NCBI RefSeq assembly: GCF_017355205.1
Contig: NZ_JADIJK010000017.1
Location: 47,412 to 111,411 of the forward strand
Direction of reading: 5' to 3'
DNA: 64,000 nt
Source of the DNA: Bacillus sp. SD088
GTDB lineage: Bacteria; Bacillota; Bacilli; Bacillales; Bacillaceae_C
A program made the translations under genes and the position numbers. Of the stretch, positions 50,046-58,820 are shown piece by piece. Within the stretch, counting starts at the first letter, position 1. Every line of letters starts with the position of its first letter. Under the pieces are notes generated by a model. That model did no database searches and was not told the DNA's origin. It saw only the letters and a program-made list of their open reading frames with translations.

Positions 50046-51056
50046 ATGGAAATCCCTGGATTTATCGGTAATTCTAGAGTGGATTTTAGAGAAAAAGAAG
50101 TGCCAGTTCCCGGTCCAGGACAATTATTGATTCAGGTGAAAGCGAATGCCTTATGTGGTTCAGAACGCAATCAATTTTTTGAAGGAAGTAAAGTGACCCC
50201 GGGGCATGAAGCATCTGGAATGGTAATGGCAGTCGGAGAAGATACAAAAACAGTGGTTGGAACTCCTGGAGTTATATTTTTGATGGATTACTGTGATGCG
50301 TGTCGAAACTGTAAATCTGGTAATACAAATCAATGTCAAGAAAAACGTGGGGACTATGGCTTTAATAAAGAGGGAGGATATAGCCCTTATATAGTTGTGA
50401 ATGAAAGTGTTTTCTTCCCGATTGATCCATCAATCCCATTGACTGAAGCAACGATGCTGTTAGATATCATGGGGACAGGGGGACATGCAATAAAACGTGC
50501 AGAGCTTGTACATTCAGATATTAGGTCTGTACTTATTGCTGGAGCGGGTCCAATTGGTCTCGGTGTGCTGGCTATGTGTCAGCTGCTTCTCGGTAAAAAG
50601 GTTCCAGTATATATCATGGATTATGTATCCTATCGTCTTGATTTGGCGGAAAAGTTAGGTGCGATTCCGATTGATTTAAATGAGTCATCTTTGGAGGATG
50701 CGCTGAAACGAGTCAATTGTATGGGAGTAGATGCGGCTTTCGATACAAGTGGTAAAACCGTAGCTAGAAAGTCTGTGTTAAATGCACTTAATCAACGCGG
50801 TGTACTCGTTTGTATCGGACATGGCCAAGAATTACATTTAGAAGTTTCTCATGATTTAATTGCGACTGAACGGGCCGTTTTAGGAAGTGAATACTTTCAA
50901 TATAATGAATTGGAAAGGAATAATAGACTCCTGAAAGAAAATTTAGCATACATGCAACAAATCATCACACATTGTTTTAATGTTAAAGATATACAGCATG
51001 CTTTTGAATTGTTTTTTATGGGAAACACAGGAAAGGTGATTATTGAGCATGCCTGA
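50046..51056 (+). CDS. Zinc-dependent alcohol/polyol dehydrogenase
   Basis: 336 aa medium-chain dehydrogenase. Catalytic-zinc C in NALCGSERN and H in GHEASG, four-cysteine structural-zinc loop CDACRNCKSGNTNQC, Rossmann GAGPIGLG, and a C-terminal helix FELFFMGNTGKV. The ATG at 50046 has no ribosome site. Seventeen bases upstream, ATG AAG TTA GCT AAG TAA (from 50029) would give the usual family start MKLAK and then break, so a one-base deletion at about 50044 probably shifted the true start. Next to sugar-acid genes, so likely oxidises a sugar or sugar alcohol. Confidence 0.8.
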   Translation: MEIPGFIGNSRVDFREKEVPVPGPGQLLIQVKANALCGSERNQFFEGSKVTPGHEASGMVMAVGEDTKTVVGTPGVIFLMDYCDACRNCKSGNTNQCQEKRGDYGFNKEGGYSPYIVVNESVFFPIDPSIPLTEATMLLDIMGTGGHAIKRAELVHSDIRSVLIAGAGPIGLGVLAMCQLLLGKKVPVYIMDYVSYRLDLAEKLGAIPIDLNESSLEDALKRVNCMGVDAAFDTSGKTVARKSVLNALNQRGVLVCIGHGQELHLEVSHDLIATERAVLGSEYFQYNELERNNRLLKENLAYMQQIITHCFNVKDIQHAFELFFMGNTGKVIIEHA

Positions 51057-51198
51057 AAATAATCAAATAAAAGTGGCTGTGATTGGATCTGGAAAGTCAG
51101 CTCCTGTACATGCTGAAGCAGGGTATCGTGCTCTTAAAATTGCTTATGCTGCAATCAAATCCTTTCATTCGGGGATGAGAATAGAAATATCAGAATAA
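51049..51198 (+). pseudogene. Gfo/Idh/MocA oxidoreductase with internal deletion
   Basis: 49-residue frame: MPENNQIKVAVIGSGKSAPVHAEA is the start of a Gfo/Idh/MocA protein, and GYRALKIAYAAIKS, FHSGMRIEIS is its very end. The ~300 residues between are missing, with the frame kept. ATG overlaps the dehydrogenase stop. A clean in-frame deletion scar. Confidence 0.72.
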
Positions 51199-51219
51199 AT
51201 AGTAGGTGGTGATGAAGCG

Positions 51220-52059
51220 ATGCTCTATAAACAGGATGAAGAGCTAATAAACGAAATAAAAAACACAAATACATATAAGGATGAAGTTGTTATTTGGAGC
51301 TTGGGCCAATCGGGAATTATTCTCAAAAGCGGAAACGGCTTCATCTGTATAGACCCCTATCTGACCTATTCGATAGAGTTGGATAATCCAGATACTGAAT
51401 TCAAAAGAGCCCTACCACCTCCGTTATCACCTGAACAATTAGCGGGAATTGACGGAGTGCTTATTACACATTTTCATGATGATCATATGAATTTAGAGAC
51501 ATTACAACAAATATCCCAGGTCTCTAAAAAGACTAGCTTTGTAGCACCAGCTTCCCATTCATCTTGGCTTAGCAATATCGGAATTCATAATATAATCCAG
51601 GTTGCGAATGATTCAAGCTTCCATATTGAGAGCTTTACCATTATTCCCATTGAAGTTGCTCATACACAATATGAAAGAGATCAAAATGGAAATCCATACT
51701 ATTTTGGTTATTTTATTGAAGTAAACGGTGTTAAAGTATTTCATAGTGGCGACACCATTGCAACGAAAGAAATAATCGATAAAGTCGCTGGATTACAGCC
51801 TGATATTGTGTTTGTTCCTATTAATGGAACAGACTATTCAAGAATATCAAGAGGAATAATTGGAAATATGAATTATCGTGAAGCTGTGGATTTTGGTATT
51901 GAAGTGGGAGCGGATTTAATTATTCCTATGCATTATGATATGTTCCCAAATAATAGTGAAAACCCTGCTTATTTTGTAGATTATATTTTTCATCATTACC
52001 CCTCTCAAAAATTTCATATGATGGTCGCTGGAGAGCGGTTCATTTACAGAAAAAAGTAA
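51220..52059 (+). CDS. Metallo-beta-lactamase-fold hydrolase, UlaG-like lactonase
   Basis: 279 aa. Metal-binding ITHFHDDHMN (HxHxDH), further ligands in EVAHTQ, FHSGDT and PMHYDMF. N-terminus VIWSLGQSGIILKSGNGFIC resembles UlaG, the L-ascorbate-6-phosphate lactonase, and related YycJ-like hydrolases. AGGTGGTGA precedes ATG 51220. Its position before an aldolase and a sugar-acid dehydratase fits opening of a sugar lactone to the acid that the dehydratase uses. That assignment is inferred. Confidence 0.82.
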   Translation: MLYKQDEELINEIKNTNTYKDEVVIWSLGQSGIILKSGNGFICIDPYLTYSIELDNPDTEFKRALPPPLSPEQLAGIDGVLITHFHDDHMNLETLQQISQVSKKTSFVAPASHSSWLSNIGIHNIIQVANDSSFHIESFTIIPIEVAHTQYERDQNGNPYYFGYFIEVNGVKVFHSGDTIATKEIIDKVAGLQPDIVFVPINGTDYSRISRGIIGNMNYREAVDFGIEVGADLIIPMHYDMFPNNSENPAYFVDYIFHHYPSQKFHMMVAGERFIYRKK

Positions 52060-52096
52060 AAACTTAGATATATATAAGGAAAAGGAGAATATACAT

Positions 52097-52732
52097 ATGG
52101 ATTCTGTTTTACAAGCGATAAATGAACACAAAATTATCTCAATCATTAGAGCAGATGCTGATGCGGATTTGCAACAGGTTATTGATAGCCTTTATGCAGG
52201 AGGCGTTCGCATTTTAGAGATTACGATGAACACACCAGGTGCATTGGATGCCATTAAGACTGTAAAACAGCGTTATCCAGATATATTGGTAGGTGCGGGA
52301 ACTGTTTTAGATTCGGAAACGGTAAGGTTAGCGATTCTTGCGGGTGCGTCATTTTTATTAGCCCCCACCCTAAATGAAGCAGCAATTATCACGGCTAATC
52401 GTTATAATGTACCGATCATTCCAGGTGTATTAACGCCAACAGAAGTGGTAAGAGCCTCTGAATTAGGGGCAAAGGTGGTAAAAATCTTCCCAGTCAGTAC
52501 ATTAGGTCCAACATATATAAAGGACTTAAAAGGACCACTCGCACAAATCGAGATGATTCCTGTTGGGGGAGTGACAACTGATACGGCCATTGATTTTCTA
52601 GAAGCAGGGAGTTTTGCCTTAGGTGTGGGATCACCGATTGTTGATAAAAATCTAGTCAAACAGAAAAACTTTGCTGAGATCCAACGAAGAGCTGAAGAAA
52701 TGGTGAAGATTGTAGGGGGTTATAATCGGTAA
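52097..52732 (+). CDS. KDPG/KDPGal-type aldolase
   Basis: 211 aa class I aldolase. Base Glu in RILEITMNTPGA, GAGTVLD, Schiff-base Lys in KVVKIFPVSTLGPTY, and phosphate-loop PVGGVTTD. Cleaves 2-keto-3-deoxy-6-phospho sugar acids to pyruvate and glyceraldehyde 3-phosphate. Next to a galactonate-type dehydratase, so the KDPGal form (DgoA) is more likely than Eda. AAAAGGAGAAT precedes the ATG. The kinase that would make its substrate is not in the cluster. Confidence 0.9.
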   Translation: MDSVLQAINEHKIISIIRADADADLQQVIDSLYAGGVRILEITMNTPGALDAIKTVKQRYPDILVGAGTVLDSETVRLAILAGASFLLAPTLNEAAIITANRYNVPIIPGVLTPTEVVRASELGAKVVKIFPVSTLGPTYIKDLKGPLAQIEMIPVGGVTTDTAIDFLEAGSFALGVGSPIVDKNLVKQKNFAEIQRRAEEMVKIVGGYNR

Positions 52733-52838
52733 ATAACAAGGCGGATTTTAGCCCATATTTAAAAAAGGCGATTATGGGTGATAAGAAAATTGCTGAAAAA
52801 AAATGAAGTGAAAATTTAAGTGTGAAGGAGATTGACAC

Positions 52839-53987
52839 ATGAAAATTACAGGTTTTGAATGCTTTATCGTTCCACCAAGATGGAATTTTTTGAAAATAGA
52901 AACGGACGAAGGCATTGTTGGATGGGGAGAACCTGTTGTTGAGGGAAGAGCACACTCTGTAAAAGCGGCAGTGGAAGAATTAATGACATATTTAATTGGA
53001 AAAGATCCATTACGTATCGAAGATCACTGGAATATGCTGTACCGATCTGGTTTTTATCGCGGAGGACCGATATTAATGAGTGCGCTTGCCGGAATTGACC
53101 AGGCCTTATGGGATATAAAAGGTAAGTATCTCCATTCACCTATTTACCAGTTGATGGGCGGAGCTTGTCGCGATTCGATTCGGGTGTATTCATGGATAGG
53201 CGGTGATCGACCGTCTGATGTAGGAGAAGCAGCAAAAAAAGCTGTAGAGGTCGGATTTACTGCTGTAAAAATGAACGGTACTGAGGAGCTACAATATATT
53301 GATTCTTATAAGAAGGTAGATGAAGCAGTCGAGCGTATTGCTGCAATTAGAGAGGCTGTTGGATCTGATATAGGGATTGGGGTTGACTTCCATGGTCGCG
53401 TACATAAACCAATGGCAAAAGCTTTAGTGAAAGAACTCGAGCCTTATCGTCCTATGTTCATTGAAGAACCGGTTTTGCCTGAAAATAACGAAGCATTAAA
53501 AGAGATCGCTAATCACACACATATTCCCATTGCAACAGGAGAGAGAATGTTCTCAAGATGGGATTTTAAACCGATACTCGAAGAGGGATATGTTGATATC
53601 ATTCAGCCAGATTTATCACATGCTGGAGGAATTACAGAAGTGAAGAAAATTGCTTCGATGGCAGAAGCCTATGATGTCGCTCTTGCACCACATTGCCCAC
53701 TGGGCCCAATCGCTTTAGCGGCTTGCCTGCAAGTAGATGCAACCTCACATAATGCCTTTATCCAAGAGCAAAGCTTGGGTATTCATTATAATAAAGGAAA
53801 CGATATTCTTGATTATATTAAGGATCGTACTGTTTTTGATTATAAAGATGGTTATGTGAAAATTCCCGATGGTCCAGGATTAGGAATTGAAATAGATGAG
53901 GACTATGTAAGGGAACGAGCAAAGCTTGGGCATGATTGGAAAAATCCTATTTGGCGTCATAAAGATGGCAGTATTGCAGAGTGGTAG
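52839..53987 (+). CDS. dgoD: D-galactonate dehydratase
   Basis: 382 aa enolase-superfamily dehydratase. Signature features: [20 protein letters not shown] at the N-terminal capping domain, [14 protein letters not shown] with metal ligand D and catalytic [30 protein letters not shown] and [11 protein letters not shown]. Converts D-galactonate to 2-keto-3-deoxygalactonate. Ends in a strong terminator. The match to DgoD motifs is close throughout; other aldonate dehydratases of the same subgroup are the alternative. Confidence 0.9.
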   Translation: MKITGFECFIVPPRWNFLKIETDEGIVGWGEPVVEGRAHSVKAAVEELMTYLIGKDPLRIEDHWNMLYRSGFYRGGPILMSALAGIDQALWDIKGKYLHSPIYQLMGGACRDSIRVYSWIGGDRPSDVGEAAKKAVEVGFTAVKMNGTEELQYIDSYKKVDEAVERIAAIREAVGSDIGIGVDFHGRVHKPMAKALVKELEPYRPMFIEEPVLPENNEALKEIANHTHIPIATGERMFSRWDFKPILEEGYVDIIQPDLSHAGGITEVKKIASMAEAYDVALAPHCPLGPIALAACLQVDATSHNAFIQEQSLGIHYNKGNDILDYIKDRTVFDYKDGYVKIPDGPGLGIEIDEDYVRERAKLGHDWKNPIWRHKDGSIAEW

Positions 53988-54018
53988 AAAGCTAACCTTG
54001 GACCAGCATAAATTTAAA

Positions 54019-54067
54019 AAACACACATGAAAAGCCAACAATGATGTTGGTTTTTTCATATGTGTTT
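54019..54067 (+). terminator. Terminator of the sugar-acid operon
   Basis: AAACACACATGAAAA and GCCAACA pair with TGTTGGT and TTTTTCATATGTGTTT around ATGA, including an internal T run. Confidence 0.85.
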
Positions 54068-54197
54068 TACTATTTTATATTAAGTGAATTTTTGGCAATA
54101 CTCTATTTAGTAGTATACATCAAATATATTTATAAGTCTATATTTTTCGATATTTACTTGCTAAAATAACGAGACATTCATATAAGGAGGGGTCAGT

Positions 54198-56231
54198 GTG
54201 CCATTTGAAGAAGAAAAGAAGGAATTAAACAAAAAATTAGCTATTATTAACAAACAATATGAGGAGGTAGCCGCAAAATCTGGATATTTTGGTGATGATA
54301 TTACCGAAATAGCCTTAGATGACAGTAGGAAGAGAATGCTAGAATCATTAATCAGTGCTAAAAAAGACCCTTATTTTGCTCGACTTGATTTTACACAAGA
54401 AGATAAGGTAAGAGTTGTTTATATTGGAAAAGCGGGTGTTTTCGATGAGGAGAATGGGAATGCTGTCATTACCGACTGGCGTGCGCCGATTTCCAGTTTA
54501 TTCTATGGTTTTAGTGGAAGTGAAGATGCTGTATATTATCAATCACCTGATGGCATTGTTGAGGGTGAAATCAATTTAAAAAGAAATATCGTCACATATG
54601 AGCAGGAGCTGCAAAGAGTAGTAGACCGCTATATTCGCGGAGAACAGGAATCATCTGGAGGAGATGAATTTCTATTATATAGACTAGGTGATCAAAAAGA
54701 TAATCGACTTCGTGATATTGTCGCCACCATTCAGGGCGAGCAAAATGAAATCATTCGTTACCCTTTAAATCAAGCCGTCATTATACAAGGAGTTGCTGGG
54801 AGTGGAAAAACAACCGTAGCCCTTCATCGGCTTGCTTACCTTTTATATGAATACCGTGAACAATTAAGCGCACATCGCATGATTATCTTTGCCCCTAACA
54901 CGATCTTTCTGGATTATATTTCTCAAGTACTGCCTGAATTGGGCGTGGGAGATATTGTGCAAACAACCTTTCCAAAATGGGCAATGAGGGTTATTGATGA
55001 TCCGAGTTTCCAATTGGAATCTCTTAGTAAAAGAAGAAAGACCTTTTTTGAGTCAGATTGTGTTGAGCGGGATAACTTGAAAGGAACATTAGTATTTCAA
55101 CAGAAAATAAAAGAGCAATTATCACAATTAGAGCAAGACTGGCTTCCAGAAGAAGATTTTATTCCCTGGGAAAATAAACAAGGCGTTTCCCTAGAGAAAA
55201 TAAAACATTGGGTAGCAAACGATTTTAAAGACAGCCCTGTGACAAAGAAATACGACAGGCTTAAAGCAAAATTAACACGTTGGGTTGAAATTGAGGCGAA
55301 AATGTATGAAGAGAAAAAAGAACAAGCGCAAGCTCGAAAAGAGGGAAAGGCGCAACTAAGAAAATACTTACGTAAATGGAAGAAAAGAAAACCCTATGAG
55401 CTATATGCAGAAATCTTAAAAAGAATGGGAAAAGAAGACATTTTACCGCCAAAGAAAAATATAGCTCTGGATGATTTAGCTCCTTTATTGGATATCCACG
55501 ATTATTGGTTTGGTATCGAGAAAGAAGATCGGTTTGATCATGTTGTCATTGACGAGGCGCAAGACTTCTCCCCCTATCAAGTTTCTGTATTAAATGCCCG
55601 TACAAAAAAAGCATCATTTACGATATTAGGAGATTTGGCACAAGGTATTCATAGAGATGAAGGAATTGACCAATGGGAACGTTTTATTGAACTTTTCGAT
55701 CGATCCCGTGCGAAATTCTTCCAAATGACAAAAAGCTATCGTTCAACCTATGAGATTATTGCATTTTCTAATAAGATTCTAAGTCATCTCGCAAGCCCAC
55801 CTGCATATGCAGAACCAGTATTCCGGAGCGGGGATGATGTGCGGATTCAACAAATACAACCAGAAGATAAAGCGGAGAAAATCGTAAGCTGGGTGAATGA
55901 AATGAAACAGCAAGGCATGAATACCATTGCCGTTATTTTACGAACTGAATCGGCATGTGACCAAATTTGTTCCCAACTAAAAAATGAACTTCCAGAATTA
56001 AATATGATGACAACCGAAGATCAAACATACGAAGGAGGGATCTCCTTATTACCAGTGTATGTATCAAAAGGATTAGAATTTGATTCCGTGCTAATGGTCG
56101 ATGTCGATGAGATAGATTATCCAAACACAGAGCAAACAACAAAATTATTATATGTCGGTTGCACAAGAGCGCTCCATCACTTATCGATTATGTATAGTGG
56201 GAAACCATCTGAATTGATTTCGATTGGATAG
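54198..56231 (+). CDS. HelD-like superfamily 1 helicase/RNA polymerase recycling factor
   Basis: 677 aa. N-terminal helical hairpin (EEKKELNKKLAIINKQYEEV), then the HelD-type DPYFARLDF and ITDWRAPISSLFYGF segment, Walker A GVAGSGKTTVALHR near residue 203, a long charged coiled middle (350-420), Walker B VVIDEAQDFSPYQ, motif III ILGDLAQ, and C-terminal VSKGLEFDSVLMVD with LLYVGCTRALHHL. HelD removes stalled RNA polymerase from DNA. It is about 100 aa shorter than B. subtilis HelD. GTG start behind AAGGAGGGG. Monocistronic with its own terminator. Confidence 0.88.
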   Translation: MPFEEEKKELNKKLAIINKQYEEVAAKSGYFGDDITEIALDDSRKRMLESLISAKKDPYFARLDFTQEDKVRVVYIGKAGVFDEENGNAVITDWRAPISSLFYGFSGSEDAVYYQSPDGIVEGEINLKRNIVTYEQELQRVVDRYIRGEQESSGGDEFLLYRLGDQKDNRLRDIVATIQGEQNEIIRYPLNQAVIIQGVAGSGKTTVALHRLAYLLYEYREQLSAHRMIIFAPNTIFLDYISQVLPELGVGDIVQTTFPKWAMRVIDDPSFQLESLSKRRKTFFESDCVERDNLKGTLVFQQKIKEQLSQLEQDWLPEEDFIPWENKQGVSLEKIKHWVANDFKDSPVTKKYDRLKAKLTRWVEIEAKMYEEKKEQAQARKEGKAQLRKYLRKWKKRKPYELYAEILKRMGKEDILPPKKNIALDDLAPLLDIHDYWFGIEKEDRFDHVVIDEAQDFSPYQVSVLNARTKKASFTILGDLAQGIHRDEGIDQWERFIELFDRSRAKFFQMTKSYRSTYEIIAFSNKILSHLASPPAYAEPVFRSGDDVRIQQIQPEDKAEKIVSWVNEMKQQGMNTIAVILRTESACDQICSQLKNELPELNMMTTEDQTYEGGISLLPVYVSKGLEFDSVLMVDVDEIDYPNTEQTTKLLYVGCTRALHHLSIMYSGKPSELISIG

Positions 56232-56284
56232 AGAAACACAATCGTGTGTTTCAAAGAAAATACAAAGCTAAATAGTTATGAAAA

Positions 56285-56328
56285 AAGATGACCCCGATTT
56301 CAAAAATTGAAATTAGGGTCATCTTTTT
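56285..56328 (+). terminator. Terminator after the helicase gene
   Basis: AAGATGACCC (56285-56294) pairs with GGGTCATCTT (56316-56325), with an inner ATTTC/GAAAT stem and five Ts. Confidence 0.88.
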
Positions 56329-56660
56329 ATGAATTACCTATTAAAAAGTAGCTTATTGATGGGGAATTGCCATATTGAGCAAATGTAAAGGAGGAGCAGA
56401 CGCCTCCATTCCCCTTGAGTGCAAGCCGAAGCTATTTATATAGTTTGTCCTATTTGTTAAGTACTGGCGAAGAGGAATATTACCACCCCTGGAGAACGGA
56501 AATCAGCAGTGTATAGACTTGCATATTGTGTTTTACAGACTATATGACAATTTTGCACAGGATGTTTACTATAAAAAAGAATTAACGAAATTGATTTATT
56601 TAAATGATTTCTACAAGATCTTTGTTAATTTATAGTGAGAAGTATTTTTGTGATGAATAG
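56329..56660. other. Leader region of the ECF sigma operon
   Basis: No gene is supported. GGAGGAGCAGACGCCTCC (56391-56408) is a small dyad. I could not pick a convincing promoter; an autoregulated ECF promoter would be expected here. Confidence 0.35.
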
Positions 56661-57215
56661 GTGAGGACGATCGAAGACTATAGCTTAATTCGAAAAATTA
56701 AATCTGGTGATACGGATGCTTGGGAGAAACTAGTTGATAAGTACTATGATCAAATCTTTTCATTTTGTGTACGAAGATGTTTCGGCGATCGGGTTTTAGC
56801 TGCAGATTTAACCCAGGATATCTTTCTCAAAGTCATTGAAAACATCGCTACATATAAATTTACGGGGAAGTTCTTTAATTATTTATTCACGATTACTGTA
56901 AATATATGTAACAACTACTATAACAAAAAGAAATTCACCCAGTCGGAATTAGATGAGAATGTTATCCATAGTAGCGCTGAAACCATTATGACGAATTTAA
57001 TCATGGAAGAGAGTGTAAACCAAATCCAAATAGCATTAAACAAGCTTCCTGATATTCAAAGAGAAGCGCTAATTTTAAAATATTACTATGATTTAAAAGT
57101 AAAGGACATTGCCAAAATTACTGGGACAAGCGTTCCTACAACGCAATCAAGGATTCAACAAGGTTTAAAAAAACTTAGTAGATTATTGGATAAAGAGGAG
57201 TTTATGAATGGATAA
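56661..57215 (+). CDS. ECF-type RNA polymerase sigma factor
   Basis: 184 aa with region 2 (AWEKLVDKYYDQIFSFCVRR, LAADLTQDIFLKVIENI) and region 4 (LPDIQREALILKYYYDLKVK, TSVPTTQSRIQQGLKKL), no region 3: the ECF layout. GTG 56661 is the only reasonable start, but its ribosome site is poor, so the gene may be weakly translated. Overlaps the next gene by 8 bases; the operon continues into an ABC exporter. The second gene may act as its anti-sigma factor. Confidence 0.9.
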   Translation: MRTIEDYSLIRKIKSGDTDAWEKLVDKYYDQIFSFCVRRCFGDRVLAADLTQDIFLKVIENIATYKFTGKFFNYLFTITVNICNNYYNKKKFTQSELDENVIHSSAETIMTNLIMEESVNQIQIALNKLPDIQREALILKYYYDLKVKDIAKITGTSVPTTQSRIQQGLKKLSRLLDKEEFMNG

Positions 57216-57957
57216 TGAAACGATCAAAAAAATGAGGAATTATGAAATTAAAAGTGATGAGATGCAGAGACAAGCGATCATTGATTTAGGAAAGCAAAAG
57301 ATCATGAAACATCAACTTGGCAAATATTCGCTCTTTGACCTCTTTCGTTCGTCCATTCGATTCACCAGAATTCAAACGTGGCTGATTCAATTTGCTCTCC
57401 TGATCTTGACGACTTTTTTAATTACGAAGGTGATAAACGATGACCCGGCCAGCTTCATCCTGCAATGCTTAACCGTGACAGTGATCTTCTCTGTTATTTT
57501 CTTTATTGATGAATTATTTCGTAGTTTTACATCGGGAATGTGGGAATTGGAGCAAACACTCAAATATGATCTGCGTCAGCATATTGTAGTCAAATTGCTG
57601 ATTTTTGGCTTAGCTGATTTAGCACTCATTACTTGTCTCGCCTTTATTTCTCAGGGCGTGATGGCCATTTCCTTTTGGCAGATCATTTTATATTTACTTG
57701 TACCCTTTAATTTTACTTGTATTGTGCTATTTTCTCTTTTCACGATTTGGAGAAACACGCTCTCATCTGTTGTTTTTTGGATAAGCTCAGGGCTCATTCT
57801 GATGGGGGGGATACTTGTAGCTAATTTTTTCAATGTTTATGAGATCGAGATCAAGTATTGGGGAGCAGGGTTTATTTTTTCAATCATCTTTTTACTTTTG
57901 ATTGTCAAGAATATGCTTAATGTAAAAAAATGGGAGGTGTTTTGCTCATGCTATTAG
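57208..57957 (+). CDS. Membrane protein of the sigma/ABC operon, possible anti-sigma factor
   Basis: 249 aa. Cytoplasmic N-terminus of about 50 residues (MDNETIKKMRNYEIKSDEMQ), then six hydrophobic segments to the C-terminus. No zinc-type anti-sigma HxxxCxxC. Location directly after an ECF sigma gene, with an 8-base overlap, is the usual place of an anti-sigma factor; it overlaps the ATPase gene by 10 bases as well. It could equally be a permease-like accessory of the exporter. Confidence 0.65.
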   Translation: MDNETIKKMRNYEIKSDEMQRQAIIDLGKQKIMKHQLGKYSLFDLFRSSIRFTRIQTWLIQFALLILTTFLITKVINDDPASFILQCLTVTVIFSVIFFIDELFRSFTSGMWELEQTLKYDLRQHIVVKLLIFGLADLALITCLAFISQGVMAISFWQIILYLLVPFNFTCIVLFSLFTIWRNTLSSVVFWISSGLILMGGILVANFFNVYEIEIKYWGAGFIFSIIFLLLIVKNMLNVKKWEVFCSCY

Positions 57958-58820
57958 AGCTAGATAATATTACAAAAAAATATGATGATACAGTTGTCCT
58001 TGACCGTGTTTCATTTCGCTTAAAACCGGGAGTGTACGGCCTTTTAGGTTCAAATGGATCAGGAAAAACGACTTTATTTAGAATCATCTGTGGAGTGATG
58101 AAACAAACTGCGGGCACAATTACATATAATCATGACAATGTACGAAGCAATCCAGATGCTTTTCGCTCAGTATTGGGCTTTTTACCACAGGATTTCAGTT
58201 ATTATCCTGATTTCACCGCAATGAAGTTTATGTTATATATCGCCGCTCTCAAAGGACTCAATAAAAATGTTGCTAAAAAAAGATGCCTTGAGCTGTTAAA
58301 ATTAGTTGGATTAGAAGATGTGAGGAATAAAAAGATTAAAAAGTACTCTGGTGGAATGAAACAGCGGTTGGGGATTGCTCAAGCCATGATTAATGACCCG
58401 GAAATATTAATTTTGGATGAACCGACAGTTGGGTTAGATCCAAAGGAACGGGTTCGATTTAGGAATTTAATAAGCTCTTTTTCCGAAAATAAAATTGTCA
58501 TTCTTTCTACTCATATTGTTTCTGATGTTGAGTATATTGCAGACGAAATACTTGTGCTGAATCAAGGAAAACTTGAAAACAGAGGTGCTTCCTCTGAACT
58601 AGTCAATACCATTCAAGGCTATGTATGGGAGTCTGTTGTTAAACCAGCTAAATTGGATGAAATGCTAGCAAAGCATATCATTAGCAACCAAAAGCATGAA
58701 ACAAGAGGGACAGTATTAAGGATGATTTCAAAAGAAAAACCTACTGATAATGCCGAACAAGTGCAACCAACATTGGAAGATTTATATCTATACTATTTTA
58801 GAGAGGACGCCCGGAAATGA
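57948..58820 (+). CDS. ABC transporter ATPase
   Basis: 290 aa with Walker A GSNGSGKTT, signature YSGGMKQRLG, Walker B ILILDEPTVG, STHIVSDV and a C-terminal domain of about 70 residues. ATG 57948 follows GGGAGGTG, inside the end of the previous gene; the longer start at 57930 lacks a site. ABC-2 type exporter ATPase under the ECF sigma factor; coupled to the permease by a 4-base overlap. Confidence 0.9.
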   Translation: MLLELDNITKKYDDTVVLDRVSFRLKPGVYGLLGSNGSGKTTLFRIICGVMKQTAGTITYNHDNVRSNPDAFRSVLGFLPQDFSYYPDFTAMKFMLYIAALKGLNKNVAKKRCLELLKLVGLEDVRNKKIKKYSGGMKQRLGIAQAMINDPEILILDEPTVGLDPKERVRFRNLISSFSENKIVILSTHIVSDVEYIADEILVLNQGKLENRGASSELVNTIQGYVWESVVKPAKLDEMLAKHIISNQKHETRGTVLRMISKEKPTDNAEQVQPTLEDLYLYYFREDARK

